From positions 353,203 through 417,202 of the forward strand of contig PMHV01000059.1 in assembly GCA_003156805.1 (NCBI GenBank): 64,000 bases of DNA, in the 5' to 3' direction. The stretch's first letter is position 1, and the number at the start of each line of letters is the position of its first letter. The stretch comes from Acidobacteriaceae bacterium. Its GTDB lineage: Bacteria > Acidobacteriota > Terriglobia > Terriglobales > Acidobacteriaceae. This document shows positions 53,586 to 63,507 of the stretch, one piece after another. A program made the position numbers and the translations under genes. The notes under the pieces were generated by a model. It ran no database searches. It saw only the letters and a list, made by a program, of their open reading frames with translations, and was not told the origin of the DNA.

Positions 53586-54944
53586 TCACTGAGCCGCTTT
53601 GACGGTGTAGACGAGATCGACATCCACGGTTTTGTCGCGAGTATTAGCGGTTGCGTGCGCGGAGACCTCCCAGTCCAGCCGGGAAGGGAGGAGCTTTCGG
53701 GCTTGGGGAAGGTACTGGTCGAGGTAGCTGGCGTCATAAACATCGCCGGGGCGCAGCTTCCAAGCAGCGCGGAGACGGGCGATCAGACCGTTGTCGAGGC
53801 CGCGAAACTCCAGATCGCCCATGTGGTAGACCGGGCCTTCGCGGATGTCGATGCGGTAGGAGACGGTTCCGGCCGGGTCATCGAACTGGAGGTCGGTCTT
53901 GGCTGTGGCCGTAACGTAGCCGCGTGAGCTGTAGAGGGTTTGGATTTGCTTCAGGTCGTCGGCGAGCTGCACGGTGTTGGCCGTCTGCCCAGGTTTGGCG
54001 CGGATCAGCGGGCGCAGAACCTCGGCGGGGATCTCTTTGTTGCCCGCGAGCTCCAAGGCCGAGAGCTTGTACTGGCTGCCCGGAGTCACGGTGAGAGCGA
54101 CGTCGACGGTGGTGAGGTTACGGGGTTCGACGCCGGCGTCGGACGACGGGGCTTCTTTCACGATGGTAGTCAGGGGCGAAGCGAAGGATGCCTGCAGGTA
54201 TCCGCGCTCACGATAGAGGGGCAGCAGAGAATGCTCGACAAAAGCGCTCAGGTGATCGCGGGAATAGACGCGGTCCAGTTTTTCCGCGGCGGATTGAAGC
54301 TGCGGCAGATCGTCGGCCGCCGCGCCGGGGAAGTCGATGTTGCGGATACGAATGAGTACGCCCGATACGCTGTAGTCGAAGGATGCAAGCTTTCCGCTTT
54401 TGTCGGCGGTGCGCGCGTACTCCACGTGGCCGGGAACGCCGAGTTCCACCAGGAGAGCCTGGAGAACGTCGGAAACCTGGTCGGGCAAGCGGCCAGACGA
54501 CGGCAATTCGCCCTCGAAAAGAGGGATGTGCTCATGCACTTTCTGTTGCAGTTGCCGATCGGAGAACCAGACAAAATCTTCGAAGTGGGCGGGAAGAAAA
54601 CTGTTGGTGTCGGTTACCTTCCATTCGAGCCTGGTTCCGGCCGACGAATAAGAGTAGCTATAGGAGACGTCGGTGAATGCGCCACTCTGGCCGAGTTGGC
54701 GGGCGGCTTTGCGGAAGTCTTCATCGCCGTTGACGGAGGTTCCCACTTGCAAGCCGCTGGCGGCGGCAACTTGTTCCGACGTGAAGCGCTTGCTTCCGGT
54801 GACGTGCACTGCGATGAGGGTGCGGTCAGAGGGCGGAATGGGTTTTGAGGCGGAGCCGATGGAGGAACCGGTTTGCGCCGCGGCTGCGCTGAGCAGGAAA
54901 ATCAGCAGCGTGAACAGCAGGTAGCTTGGAGGAGCATCGCTCAT
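53586..54944 (-). CDS. POTRA-domain secreted protein without a barrel
   Basis: 452 aa. Signal peptide (LLFTLLIFLLSAAAAQ), then successive POTRA-like modules as in BamA/TamA/FhaC: LIAVHVTGSKRFTSEQVAAASGLQVG, IRNIDFPGAAADDLP, LSALELAGNKEIPAEVLRPLIRAKPGQ, YHMGDLEFRGLDNGLIARLRAAWKLRPGDVYD. The protein ends after the last POTRA with VDLVYTVKAA; no C-terminal beta-barrel (about 350 residues) is encoded. Probably periplasmic. Its ATG directly follows the LysR gene stop (TAAATG). Confidence 0.8.
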   Translation of the reverse strand: MSDAPPSYLLFTLLIFLLSAAAAQTGSSIGSASKPIPPSDRTLIAVHVTGSKRFTSEQVAAASGLQVGTSVNGDEDFRKAARQLGQSGAFTDVSYSYSYSSAGTRLEWKVTDTNSFLPAHFEDFVWFSDRQLQQKVHEHIPLFEGELPSSGRLPDQVSDVLQALLVELGVPGHVEYARTADKSGKLASFDYSVSGVLIRIRNIDFPGAAADDLPQLQSAAEKLDRVYSRDHLSAFVEHSLLPLYRERGYLQASFASPLTTIVKEAPSSDAGVEPRNLTTVDVALTVTPGSQYKLSALELAGNKEIPAEVLRPLIRAKPGQTANTVQLADDLKQIQTLYSSRGYVTATAKTDLQFDDPAGTVSYRIDIREGPVYHMGDLEFRGLDNGLIARLRAAWKLRPGDVYDASYLDQYLPQARKLLPSRLDWEVSAHATANTRDKTVDVDLVYTVKAAQ

Positions 54945-55853
54945 TTACTTCAGGCTTGCCGCCAGCGTGTCAGTCGATTTTTGTTTCACGGCAATGTCGA
55001 TAAAGGCGAGTGCGGCGCGGCTCAGGGCCTTATCCTTGCGGAATACGAGAGCCAGGTCCCGGCGAACTTGAGCGTCGGCGATGGGAATCGCGGCCAGCAC
55101 ACCGGCGCGAACGTCTTCCTCGACGTTGGAGCGGGAGATGAAGCCGACGCCAACACCGGCGGCGACGAAGCGCTTCAGAAGTTCGCTGGAATCCAGTTCC
55201 ATAGTGTAGTTCAGCTTCAGCCGCCGCTCGTGAAACAGCTCTTCCAGGGCGTCGCGGGTGTGCCCGGCCTTGGGCAGCACCAGCGGATATTGGGCCGCCT
55301 CGGCGATGGCGGCCGATTTCAGCTTGCCCAAGGGATGCTGGGGCGGCGCAATGATTACCAGTCTATCCTGATGGATGAGGACGACGGTGAGGCGGTTGTC
55401 GGTGACGGGAAGAGAAATCACGCCGAAGTCCACGGAGTTGTCGATTACGGACTCGAGGATGGCCGCATAGTCGGCGCGCTTGATGTTGACCGAGACATCG
55501 GGGTACTGCTTTTTGAAGTCGGCAAAGACTTCGGGAAGAATGTGCAGGCAGGTGCCTTCGTTGGCGCCCACGATAAGCTCCCCGCGGGGGACGCGCTCCA
55601 TTTCGGCGATCGAGGTGAGCATCGCCTTGCGCGCGTCGAGCGTTTCTGCCACATACTTCTGGAAGCCTTTGCCCGCGGTGGTAAGCGAGACCCGGCCGCC
55701 GGAACGGTCGAAGAGCTTGGCTCCGACTTCTTCTTCGAGCGCGCGAATCTGGGAAGAGATGGCAGGCTGGGTGCGAAAACGCTTCTCCGCCGCCCGCGAG
55801 AACGAGGCGTGTCGCGCTACTTGAAGAAACGTTTCGAGCTGATCGAAGTCCAT
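54945..55853 (-). CDS. LysR-family transcriptional regulator
   Basis: 302 aa from ATG 55853 (MDFDQLETFLQVARHASFSRAAEKRF). Helix-turn-helix: SFSRAAEKRFRTQPAISSQIRALEEEVGAKLFDRS. The effector domain (about 90-295) follows. A CbbR/CysB-like member by length and pattern; effector unknown. The frame is open further upstream, but that part is made of repeat sequence. Immediately followed by the POTRA gene, so the two are probably co-transcribed. Confidence 0.92.
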   Translation of the reverse strand: MDFDQLETFLQVARHASFSRAAEKRFRTQPAISSQIRALEEEVGAKLFDRSGGRVSLTTAGKGFQKYVAETLDARKAMLTSIAEMERVPRGELIVGANEGTCLHILPEVFADFKKQYPDVSVNIKRADYAAILESVIDNSVDFGVISLPVTDNRLTVVLIHQDRLVIIAPPQHPLGKLKSAAIAEAAQYPLVLPKAGHTRDALEELFHERRLKLNYTMELDSSELLKRFVAAGVGVGFISRSNVEEDVRAGVLAAIPIADAQVRRDLALVFRKDKALSRAALAFIDIAVKQKSTDTLAASLK

Positions 55854-56267
55854 AAAGGCAGTTGGCAGTTGTCGGTGGCTAGTTGCCAGAATCTTTACAT
55901 TCGGCATTCCACTCAGCGCTCGACGAGGCGGAGGGCTGGAGAACGCCCCGGAATGGCAGAATGCCGAATGTTGAACAAGACGCTGCCCACCGGCCACTGG
56001 AGTATAAGGTAGCGTTATCGAGTCTATAAAAATAATCGAATTGCCAGCGCCGAAGCCAAGGCTTAAACTCTGCCGTTTTGCGCAGCGCGACCGATTGTAG
56101 CAGGCGGGGTGCTGGATAATTCATGGATGGATGGACTACCGGTAGAGGAGATCCTTTTCAGGGCCGCGCAGATCGGACGAAATCACTTGGGGATTGAGCC
56201 CCTCGGCGGCATATCTAACCACGCAGAGAAGTGTTTAGCGGCGCTCTTGGAGGTCAACCGCGAGCGC
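55854..56267. other. Intergenic region upstream of the LysR gene
   Basis: 414 bp. Contains the perfect inverted repeat CATTCGGCATTC (55898-55909) / GAATGCCGAATG (55959-55970) and an A/T-rich stretch (56020-56045) with two ATCGA motifs 18 bp apart that could be a LysR-type site. No gene supported. Confidence 0.5.
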
Positions 56268-56846
56268 TTATTGCTTCAACTGCTTTTCAATCGCCGCTAC
56301 TACTTCTTTCGAATCGGGCGTGACGGCGGATTCGAAGCGCTGAGTCACTTTGCCGTTGCGGTCGACCAGAAACTTCGTGAAGTTCCATTTGATGTCGCCT
56401 GCAATGCCCGGGCCGGTTTGTTTGGTGAGGTAGGCATAGAGCGGGGCCTGGTCGTCGCCCTTCACAGAAATTTTGGAGTACATGGGGAAGGTGACGCTGT
56501 ACTTGCGGGTGCAGAAGGTCTTGATTTCTTCGTTGGTGCCGGGTTCCTGGGCGCCAAAATTGTTGGCAGGGAAGCCCAGAATCACAAATCCCTGATCCCT
56601 GTACTTCTCATAGACGGCCTCCAATGCGCTGTACTGGGGAGTGTAGCCGCACTGGCTGGCTACGTTCACCACAAGAACGACTTTACCCTTGTAGTCGGCC
56701 AAGGGAGCGGGTTTGCCGTCAATGGAATTCAATGTGAAGCTGTAAATGCCCGATGCCGCGAACAGCGATGTAGCCATAATCAACAGTGCTCCGGACAAAA
56801 AATAACCGCGAGTCTTGCCCAGCATGTCAGGAAAAGAAAGTCTCAT
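56268..56846 (-). CDS. Glutathione peroxidase family protein
   Basis: 192 aa from ATG 56846, with GGAG 8 nt upstream. Thiol peroxidase (Cys type): peroxidatic Cys66 in NVASQCGYTPQYSALE, Gln100 in GFPANNFGAQEPG, and Trp154 in IKWNFTKFLVD complete the family triad. An N-terminal hydrophobic segment (GYFLSGALLIMATSLFAASG) is a signal peptide or anchor, placing it in the envelope. Reduces hydrogen or lipid peroxides, probably using thioredoxin-like donors. Confidence 0.93.
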   Translation of the reverse strand: MRLSFPDMLGKTRGYFLSGALLIMATSLFAASGIYSFTLNSIDGKPAPLADYKGKVVLVVNVASQCGYTPQYSALEAVYEKYRDQGFVILGFPANNFGAQEPGTNEEIKTFCTRKYSVTFPMYSKISVKGDDQAPLYAYLTKQTGPGIAGDIKWNFTKFLVDRNGKVTQRFESAVTPDSKEVVAAIEKQLKQ

Positions 56847-57002
56847 CTGGCGCTCCGGCACTGCAATCTTTGAATTGGGCATGGCTGCCAGCGCACACCA
56901 CACCGCGCTCACGAGCCAACCACTTATTGACCATAGTGCAAGAGTATGGGGTGCCGCAACTGGTGAATTGTAAAATTCGAGTCTCGCCAGCGCCGAAGGG
57001 AC

Positions 57003-57329
57003 TTAAGCTGGCGTACTGAAGGTGGCCTGTTTGACCATCCGGCCCAAGAGTTTGAGAGTGCGGGCGGAATCTGGGTGAGCGAACTCTTGAAGACTGGTCG
57101 CCTCCATCATGCTGCCTTCAATCGCTTCCAGTGCGGAATTGGAACAGGCAAGTACTGCCAGCAGGTACTTCATCGCGATGGGGCGATCAGCTGGGTGGAT
57201 AAGATCCCACCAACGCCGGATGGACTCTTGGACTTCCGCTTCCGACTTCTCTCCCATTACGAGGGCGTCGATGAGCCGGTACACCTTGCTCTTGATCGCC
57301 TGATACGACACTGACACTTCCTGGGGCAT
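57003..57329 (-). CDS. Small soluble helical protein, unknown
   Basis: 108 aa, mostly helical: IKSKVYRLIDALVMGEKSEAEVQESIRRWWDLIHPADRPIAMKYLLAVLACSNSALEAI. No motif or family recognised. The ATG at 57329 has GGACGAG upstream. An orphan between glutathione peroxidase and the outer-membrane-like gene. Confidence 0.5.
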   Translation of the reverse strand: MPQEVSVSYQAIKSKVYRLIDALVMGEKSEAEVQESIRRWWDLIHPADRPIAMKYLLAVLACSNSALEAIEGSMMEATSLQEFAHPDSARTLKLLGRMVKQATFSTPA

Positions 57330-57701
57330 GAAGGCTCGTCCTGGAACCGTTGCTGGCGTATGTGAGCAATCGGTCCGCCAAACTGTAGGTGATTGCAGCG
57401 CCGCCCTTTAGCTGCATTCCTGGAGCTAGCGATTCTATGAATGGGATAAATCGGTAACGTGAATATGAATTCTGGAAGCTGAGAGATCGATGGCCGAACC
57501 GCCTGAAGAGGGGCGCGCCGTGTTGCCTCGGGCTGATTTTCCAATCCGGCAGACTGAACGGAGCGGCAGGTTACAATATGCCGCTCCTGTTAACGAGTTA
57601 TGTTCAACCAGGCCGCTAACCCTCACCGCGTTAAGGAGGCAAGTTTGTTGACTGGTGGTCAAATCCGAGATTGCAACAAGCAGCATGACTTGGGAGGCTG
57701 A
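57330..57701. other. Intergenic region with a hairpin
   Basis: 372 bp; a perfect 9-bp stem GGAGCGGCA / TGCCGCTCC (57560-57587, 10-nt loop) is the only clear structure. No T-run follows, so it is not a typical terminator. Confidence 0.5.
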
Positions 57702-58298
57702 ATGAAAAAGCTGTTGTGGATTCTTGTACTTCCTGCACTTCTCTCCGCACCTCTCTCCGAGCGGGGCAGGGCGCAGAGTTCTTCGTCGGGGACGGCGGCG
57801 CAATCCCTGGAAACGCAGCCGCGGATGTTCTTTCCCCGCGACATGCTTTGGGGGTGGGCGCAATTGGATCTGTCGCCGCCGCACAATGAAATTGACCCTA
57901 ACATCTGCGCCGGCAACGCGGGGCAATACGGGGGTGTGAACGCGCCCTGCAGCATGTTCGCGCGCTACATGCTCTCGGGCACGCTGGAGGTGCGTCCGTT
58001 TGGCCGCGGACCGCTGCGGCGATTCATGCTGTTTGGCGCGCCGTCATTCTTGTTCGGCAAAAATGTGCCGCAGACTCTTTATACCTGGTCGCCTGACGCC
58101 ATCGGCATCGAACATTCGTGGGGCGCGGGCATCTACATCGGCAAAGGATTTGAATTCCGCGTGACCCAGCATTTTCTCTTCGACCGGCTGGGCGCGCGCG
58201 ATACCAACCTGGGGGCGGCCGATGAGGGCAACAACGGCCCGTGGGGACGCTACATGGCCGTGGGCGTGCGGAAATACTTTGGCACGAGGAGATGGTGA
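57702..58298 (+). CDS. Secreted protein, possibly a small outer-membrane barrel
   Basis: 198 aa, with GGGAGG before the ATG. Signal peptide (LLWILVLPALLSAPLSERGRAQ), Ser-rich linker, then alternating aromatic and polar strands ending ...GRYMAVGVRKYFGTRRW; the YMAVGVRKYF-like terminal strand resembles 8-stranded barrels, though the last residue Trp is followed by no extension. Two Cys (CAGNAG; APCSMF) may form a disulfide. Unknown function. Confidence 0.65.
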   Translation: MKKLLWILVLPALLSAPLSERGRAQSSSSGTAAQSLETQPRMFFPRDMLWGWAQLDLSPPHNEIDPNICAGNAGQYGGVNAPCSMFARYMLSGTLEVRPFGRGPLRRFMLFGAPSFLFGKNVPQTLYTWSPDAIGIEHSWGAGIYIGKGFEFRVTQHFLFDRLGARDTNLGAADEGNNGPWGRYMAVGVRKYFGTRRW

Positions 58299-58387
58299 GG
58301 TCGGCAAGGAAAGGCCGCTCTAAGGTGAGAGCGTAAGGTTCCCGACCGAGGTGGGTACATTTCCAGCAGCGGCGTCGAGCGATTCTT

Positions 58388-58393
58388 TATAAT
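58388..58393 (+). promoter_or_regulatory. Possible -10 element of icd
   Basis: TATAAT 48 bp before the icd ATG; no convincing -35 element at standard spacing. Confidence 0.3.
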
Positions 58394-58440
58394 GTAAGGT
58401 TTTCTGAGATAGTGGCGGCACTCCAGGGCGGGGGACAAAG

Positions 58441-59859
58441 ATGGCGGACTCGTATAACGGTGTGGGCGTGCCAAGTGATGGAGGAAAGATCGGATATGCG
58501 AAGGGCAAGTATGACGTGCCGGATAACCCGATCATTCCGTTTATCGAAGGCGATGGTACAGGACGCGACATCTGGAAGGCGTCGTTGCGCGTATTCAATG
58601 CGGCGGTGGAGAAGGCTTACAAAGCCAAGCGGCGCGTGGCCTGGTATGAGGTGTTCGCCGGAGAGAAAGCGAAAGCTAAGTTCGACAACTGGCTGCCCGA
58701 TGACACGGTGGAAGCGATTCGTGAATTTCGCGTCGCCATCAAGGGCCCGCTGACCACGCCTGTGGGCGGCGGCATCCGCTCACTGAATGTGGCGCTGCGG
58801 CAGATTCTGGATCTTTATTGCTGCGTGCGTCCGGTGAAGTATTACAAGGGCGTGCCATCGCCGGTGAAACATCCCGAGCGCATGGATGTGGCGATTTTCC
58901 GCGAGAATACGGAAGACGTTTATGCGGGCATCGAGTGGGAGCAAGGCACGCCGGAGTGCGCGAAGCTGATCGAGTTTCTCAACCAGGATATGCTCAAGGG
59001 CGGCAAGAAGCAGATTCGCCTGGATTCGGGTGTCGGTATCAAGCCAATTTCCGTCACCGGCACGAAACGCCTGGTGCGCATGGCGATTCAGCATGCGATC
59101 GAGAGTGGTCGCAAGAGCGTCACGCTGGTCCACAAGGGCAACATCCAGAAGTTCACCGAAGGAGCGTTCCGCAAGTGGGGATACGAGCTTGCCACCGCAG
59201 AATTTCGCGAGAAGGTGATCACCGAGCGCGAGAGCTGGATTGTCGAAAACAAAGACAAGAATCCGAACCTGACGGTTGCGGCGAATGCGGAACTGGTGGA
59301 ACCGGGAATGGAGTTCGCACCGCCTGCGTTCCGTAAGTCAGTGGAAGAGGAAGTGAAGGACGTGCTCGACCGAATTTATGCGACGCACGGCAAAGGCGCA
59401 TGGAAGAAGAAAATCATGATCAACGACCGGATTGCCGATTCGATCTTCCAGCAGGTAGTGACGCGCGCGGATGAATATTCGGTGCTGGCCTGCCCTAACC
59501 TGAATGGGGATTACATCTCTGATGCTTGTGCGGCGCAGGTGGGCGGTCTGGGCATTGCGCCTGGCGCCAATATCGGCGATGGGTATGCCATCTTCGAAGC
59601 GACGCACGGCACAGCGCCGAAGTATGCGGACAAGGACGTGATCAATCCCGGTTCGGTGATTTTGTCGGGCGTGATGATGTTCCGCTTCCTGGGATGGAAC
59701 GAAGCTGCCGATCTGATCGAGCACGGTCTGGAGCGAACCATCGAACAGAAAAAAGTCACGTATGACTTTGAGCGGCTGATGGAGGGCGCGACCAAGGTAA
59801 AGACCAGCGAGTTTGCCGGCGCCATCATTGAGAACATGGGCGCGGCGGTGCTGGTTTAG
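58441..59859 (+). CDS. icd: Isocitrate dehydrogenase (NADP-type)
   Basis: Oxidative decarboxylation of isocitrate to 2-oxoglutarate. 472 aa: [34 protein letters not shown] (with the Ser that IDH kinase phosphorylates in E. coli), [42 protein letters not shown], and the NADP-specifying HGTAPKYAD with Lys-Tyr. Slightly longer than E. coli Icd (416 aa). Followed by mdh in the same direction; its product is the expected substrate of the KorAB enzyme in this window. Confidence 0.96.
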   Translation: MADSYNGVGVPSDGGKIGYAKGKYDVPDNPIIPFIEGDGTGRDIWKASLRVFNAAVEKAYKAKRRVAWYEVFAGEKAKAKFDNWLPDDTVEAIREFRVAIKGPLTTPVGGGIRSLNVALRQILDLYCCVRPVKYYKGVPSPVKHPERMDVAIFRENTEDVYAGIEWEQGTPECAKLIEFLNQDMLKGGKKQIRLDSGVGIKPISVTGTKRLVRMAIQHAIESGRKSVTLVHKGNIQKFTEGAFRKWGYELATAEFREKVITERESWIVENKDKNPNLTVAANAELVEPGMEFAPPAFRKSVEEEVKDVLDRIYATHGKGAWKKKIMINDRIADSIFQQVVTRADEYSVLACPNLNGDYISDACAAQVGGLGIAPGANIGDGYAIFEATHGTAPKYADKDVINPGSVILSGVMMFRFLGWNEAADLIEHGLERTIEQKKVTYDFERLMEGATKVKTSEFAGAIIENMGAAVLV

Positions 59860-59961
59860 ACATTGTGTGATTGGGCGATCGTGCCATTGTGCGATTGTGA
59901 CTACGCCCGCTGCATTTGGCGCGATTCTGATTTTCAATCGCTAAATCGCAAAATTACTTAA

Positions 59962-60918
<957 letters not shown>

Positions 60919-60938
60919 GCATTGGCGTATCGGCAAGC

Positions 60939-61198
60939 TTATAGTTGCGCCTGATACGGGAACTCCCAAGTAATCGAATTGACGCGAGGATTTAGCTTCC
61001 GCATCACTGGTTTAACGGAGTCGCCTCCGAACTGCGAGAGTTCCTTTTGTGTGGCCCCTGCTCGCCACTAGCAAGAATCAGCCAAGGATCGGATGCAGAC
61101 TGAGCACATCTGGATCCCGCGATAACGAGGATAGCCCCCGCCAAGGCCGCGCTTAGAGCCTTGAGTCGGGATACGGATATCAACGCATGTCCACTCAT
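60939..61198 (-). pseudogene. Possible frameshifted small secreted protein
   Basis: ATG 61198 encodes a signal peptide (LSAALAGAILVIAGSRCAQSASD) and PWLILASGEQG, then runs to an early stop. Adding one G to the GGGG run near 61058 opens a frame reading ATQKELSQFGGDSVKPVMRKLNPRVNSITWEFPYQAQL, with a stop at 60939-60941. The joined product (~87 aa) looks protein-like, but I recognise no family; tentative. Confidence 0.35.
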
Positions 61199-61216
61199 TC
61201 TTTCCTATGCTGAATA

Positions 61217-61657
61217 TCATCCGCTCGAAATATCATCAGGGCCGAACTTGAATGGATTAACCACAATCACACCATCCAAATCCTGATCGGCTTGCAAATC
61301 TTCCGTCAGCAGATAGCGGCAAGAAGCCGCTTTCGCTGCGGCCACAATCAAGGAATCCCAGAACGACAGTTGGAAGCGATCCTGCATTTTCCAGGCGCTC
61401 TCAAGGGTTTCCGCATCAATGACCACGGGGTGCCATGCCAAAAGACCTCGTATCTCAGCCCGCGCCTGCTCGCGGGCAGGAGGCCACTTTCGGCTTACGT
61501 TGGCGTAGAACTCTTGTAGGACCTGAAAGCTGACACGGCCGCAACGGCTCTTCCATAGTTCCGAGCGCCACAGTCTTGCCGATTCGTGCTTCTTCTGATC
61601 GGCTTCGTCAACAGCGTAAATCAAGACGTTGCTATCAACGAAAACGAGTGCGGTCAT
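61217..61657 (-). CDS. PIN-domain ribonuclease toxin (VapC-like)
   Basis: 146 aa. Acidic PIN residues: Asp8 (VFVDSNVLIYAVD), Glu in VLQEFYAN, Asp in LSFWDSLIVAAA and the LLTEDLQADQDLDGV segment. Overlaps the antitoxin gene by 23 bp. Predicted RNase. Confidence 0.87.
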   Translation of the reverse strand: MTALVFVDSNVLIYAVDEADQKKHESARLWRSELWKSRCGRVSFQVLQEFYANVSRKWPPAREQARAEIRGLLAWHPVVIDAETLESAWKMQDRFQLSFWDSLIVAAAKAASCRYLLTEDLQADQDLDGVIVVNPFKFGPDDISSG

Positions 61658-61883
61658 GAACTTCCTCGCGGGAAAGATACCGGCCGTCGGTTTTCAGGAA
61701 AGGTTTCTGAGCCAGCGCCCGGCGCATGGCGGCTTCGTAGCTGTCCTTCTCCCGCATGCGCTCTTTCAAGATGCCCGCCAGCAGCCGGGAAACGCTCGTA
61801 TCCTGGCGCGCCGCTTCCATTCGCGCCCAGCGGGCGACGCTCTCTTCCAGAGTAACCGTGACATTGCGGAGACGGGTTTTCAT
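61635..61883 (-). CDS. Ribbon-helix-helix antitoxin
   Basis: 82 aa from ATG 61883 (MKTRLRNVTVTLEESVARWARMEAARQDTSVSRLLAGILKERM), a clear ribbon-helix-helix fold of the kind partnering PIN toxins. The C-terminal part (EAAMRRALAQKPFLKTDGRYLSREEVHDR) would contact the toxin. First gene of the pair, behind a palindromic operator. Confidence 0.84.
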   Translation of the reverse strand: MKTRLRNVTVTLEESVARWARMEAARQDTSVSRLLAGILKERMREKDSYEAAMRRALAQKPFLKTDGRYLSREEVHDRTRFR

Positions 61884-61894
61884 AGCACGAAGAT

Positions 61895-61915
61895 AGTGTA
61901 ACACGGATCCCGTGT
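61895..61915 (-). promoter_or_regulatory. Promoter/operator of the second PIN toxin pair
   Basis: Perfect inverted repeat ACACGG-ATC-CCGTGT (61901-61915) immediately upstream of a -10-like TACACT (61895-61900, minus strand), 12 bp before the antitoxin ATG; typical of autoregulated toxin-antitoxin pairs. Confidence 0.55.
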
Positions 61916-61945
61916 ATCCCGAAAGACGTATGCGCAGCCTTCCTG

Positions 61946-62473
61946 CTACACCGTTTCGATCGTGACCTTCTTCACCACAACATCCTTGTTCGGCTTATCC
62001 TGACGGCTGCGCGGAACTTCGGAAATTCTCTTGACAATATCCTGACCTTCGACGACCTCGCCGAAGATCGTGTGCTTGCCCGTCAGCCAAGTCGTTGGCG
62101 CGACAGTGATGAAGAATTGCGAGCCGTTGGTGTTGGGGCCGGCATTTGCCATAGCGAGCTTGCCCGCCTTGTCGAGTTTGTGGGGCGAGCCTTTGGTTTC
62201 ATCTTCGAACTGGTAGCCGGGGCCTCCCATGCCGGTGCCTTGCGGGTCGCCGCCTTGAATCATGAAATCGGGGATCACGCGATGAAAAATTGTCCCGTCG
62301 TACAGGCGGTCATTGGATTTCTTACGGGTGCTGGGATGCGTCCATTCACGTTTGCCTTCGGCGAGTTCCATGAAGTTGGCTACGGTTTTCGGCGCGTCTT
62401 TTTCAAACAGGCGGCAGACGATGGTTCCTTCACTGGTTTCAAATGTGGCGTAGAGTCCGGGTTGGCGAGTCAT
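61946..62473 (-). CDS. Peptidyl-prolyl cis-trans isomerase, cyclophilin type (cytosolic)
   Basis: 175 aa with no signal peptide. Cyclophilin motifs: FHRVIPDFMIQGGDPQGTGMGGPGYQFEDE, MANAGPNTNGSQFFIT and LTGKHTIFGEVVEGQDIV. The catalytic Arg (FHRVI) and Phe/Gln residues are present. Paired with a secreted cyclophilin just upstream. Confidence 0.95.
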   Translation of the reverse strand: MTRQPGLYATFETSEGTIVCRLFEKDAPKTVANFMELAEGKREWTHPSTRKKSNDRLYDGTIFHRVIPDFMIQGGDPQGTGMGGPGYQFEDETKGSPHKLDKAGKLAMANAGPNTNGSQFFITVAPTTWLTGKHTIFGEVVEGQDIVKRISEVPRSRQDKPNKDVVVKKVTIETV

Positions 62474-62491
62474 GGGGAGTCCTTTCGGAAT

Positions 62492-62540
62492 TGTCGTTGA
62501 TCGAATCGTCGTTGGTCGATTGTCGTTGGTCGTTGGCCGT
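62492..62540. repeat. Short tandem GTCGTTGGTCG-type repeats
   Basis: About four imperfect copies of TCGTTG(A/G)TCGA between the two cyclophilin genes. Confidence 0.65.
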
Positions 62541-62599
62541 TCACCTAGCTTCGAGCTTCGGTTTTCGGGCCTATGTTCCAGAGGTAGTGTTCAGCAAAA

Positions 62600-63349
62600 C
62601 TAATTCGGATTGGCCGGCGCCGGTGCAGTTGCCGCGGGCTTCTTCGCTGCAGCGGTTGCTGGTTTGGCCGCACCGGCTCCGCCGCGAACAATGGTGACGT
62701 GAATAATCTTCACCGGCCGGAACGGACGGTTGTTGCTGGGATCGCTGGCCATGCGGGCAATCTGCTTCACCAAGGCGACGGTGGCATCGTCGCACTGGCC
62801 GAAGATGGTGTAGTTGCCGTTGAGATGCGGTGTGGCCACTTCGGTGATAAAGAACTGCGAGCCGTTGGTGTCGGGACCGGAGTTGGCATAGGCCAGCCGG
62901 CCGGGCTTATCAAAAAGCAGGTCGGAAGAGATTTCGTTCTTGAACTTGTATCCCGGGTCGCCGGTGCCATCGCCCCTGGGGTCGCCGCCCTGGATCATGA
63001 AGTTGGGAATCACGCGATGAAAGATGGTTCCGTCGTAAAGCGGCTTGTTGTGCATGTTGGCGCCGCTGACCGGGTTCTTCCAATCTTTGGTGCCGGTGGC
63101 GAGGCCGATAAAACTGGCTACGCCGATTGGGGCCTTGTCGGGAAATAGAGTGCAGGTCATTTTGCCGACCGTGGTATCGATGATGGCGGTCGGCTGACCG
63201 GCAGCATGATGTACGGGAGGCTTGGCTCCGGGGCTTGGTTTTGCGGCAGGAACGTTTTGTGAGTTCGAAGTCTGTCCCCAGGCGGCGAATGAAGCAAGCG
63301 AAAGAACAGCCAGGACTGCGAAGGTCTTAATTGCGAAAGTCTTACGCAT
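62600..63349 (-). CDS. Peptidyl-prolyl cis-trans isomerase, cyclophilin type (exported)
   Basis: 249 aa from ATG 63349 (MRKTFAIKTFAVLAVLSLASFAAWGQ, a signal peptide), Pro/Ala linker, cyclophilin domain (about 55-215: FHRVIPNFMIQGGDPRGDGTGDPGYKF, YANSGPDTNGSQFFIT, LNGNYTIFGQCDD) and an Ala/Lys/Pro-rich tail of about 25 residues. Predicted periplasmic folding helper. A longer upstream frame is rejected because it lacks the signal peptide at its start. Confidence 0.94.
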   Translation of the reverse strand: MRKTFAIKTFAVLAVLSLASFAAWGQTSNSQNVPAAKPSPGAKPPVHHAAGQPTAIIDTTVGKMTCTLFPDKAPIGVASFIGLATGTKDWKNPVSGANMHNKPLYDGTIFHRVIPNFMIQGGDPRGDGTGDPGYKFKNEISSDLLFDKPGRLAYANSGPDTNGSQFFITEVATPHLNGNYTIFGQCDDATVALVKQIARMASDPSNNRPFRPVKIIHVTIVRGGAGAAKPATAAAKKPAATAPAPANPN

Positions 63350-63507
63350 GAGACTCCTTTGCGTTTGAAAAGTTCTGCCAGCTACTCGCGACAACGTTGC
63401 ATTGTACGACAAGCGAAGCGGCCACGGCAGAGGATGACGTTTCTCGTGAACCGGAATCAACTCGCACTTGAACCGGAGATCGCAAGCGCGGCCATGAGAG
63501 GCTGATA

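Noticed and set aside
54945-55853. LysR regulator as OxyR because of the nearby glutathione peroxidase
   Set aside because: The paired regulatory cysteines of OxyR are not seen, and the peroxidase is transcribed from a separate unit 400 bp upstream.
55854-55997. N-terminal extension of the LysR protein
   Set aside because: It would be translated from inverted-repeat sequence; the canonical LysR N-terminus starts at 55853.
57560-57587. Hairpin as an intrinsic terminator
   Set aside because: No T-run after the stem on either strand.
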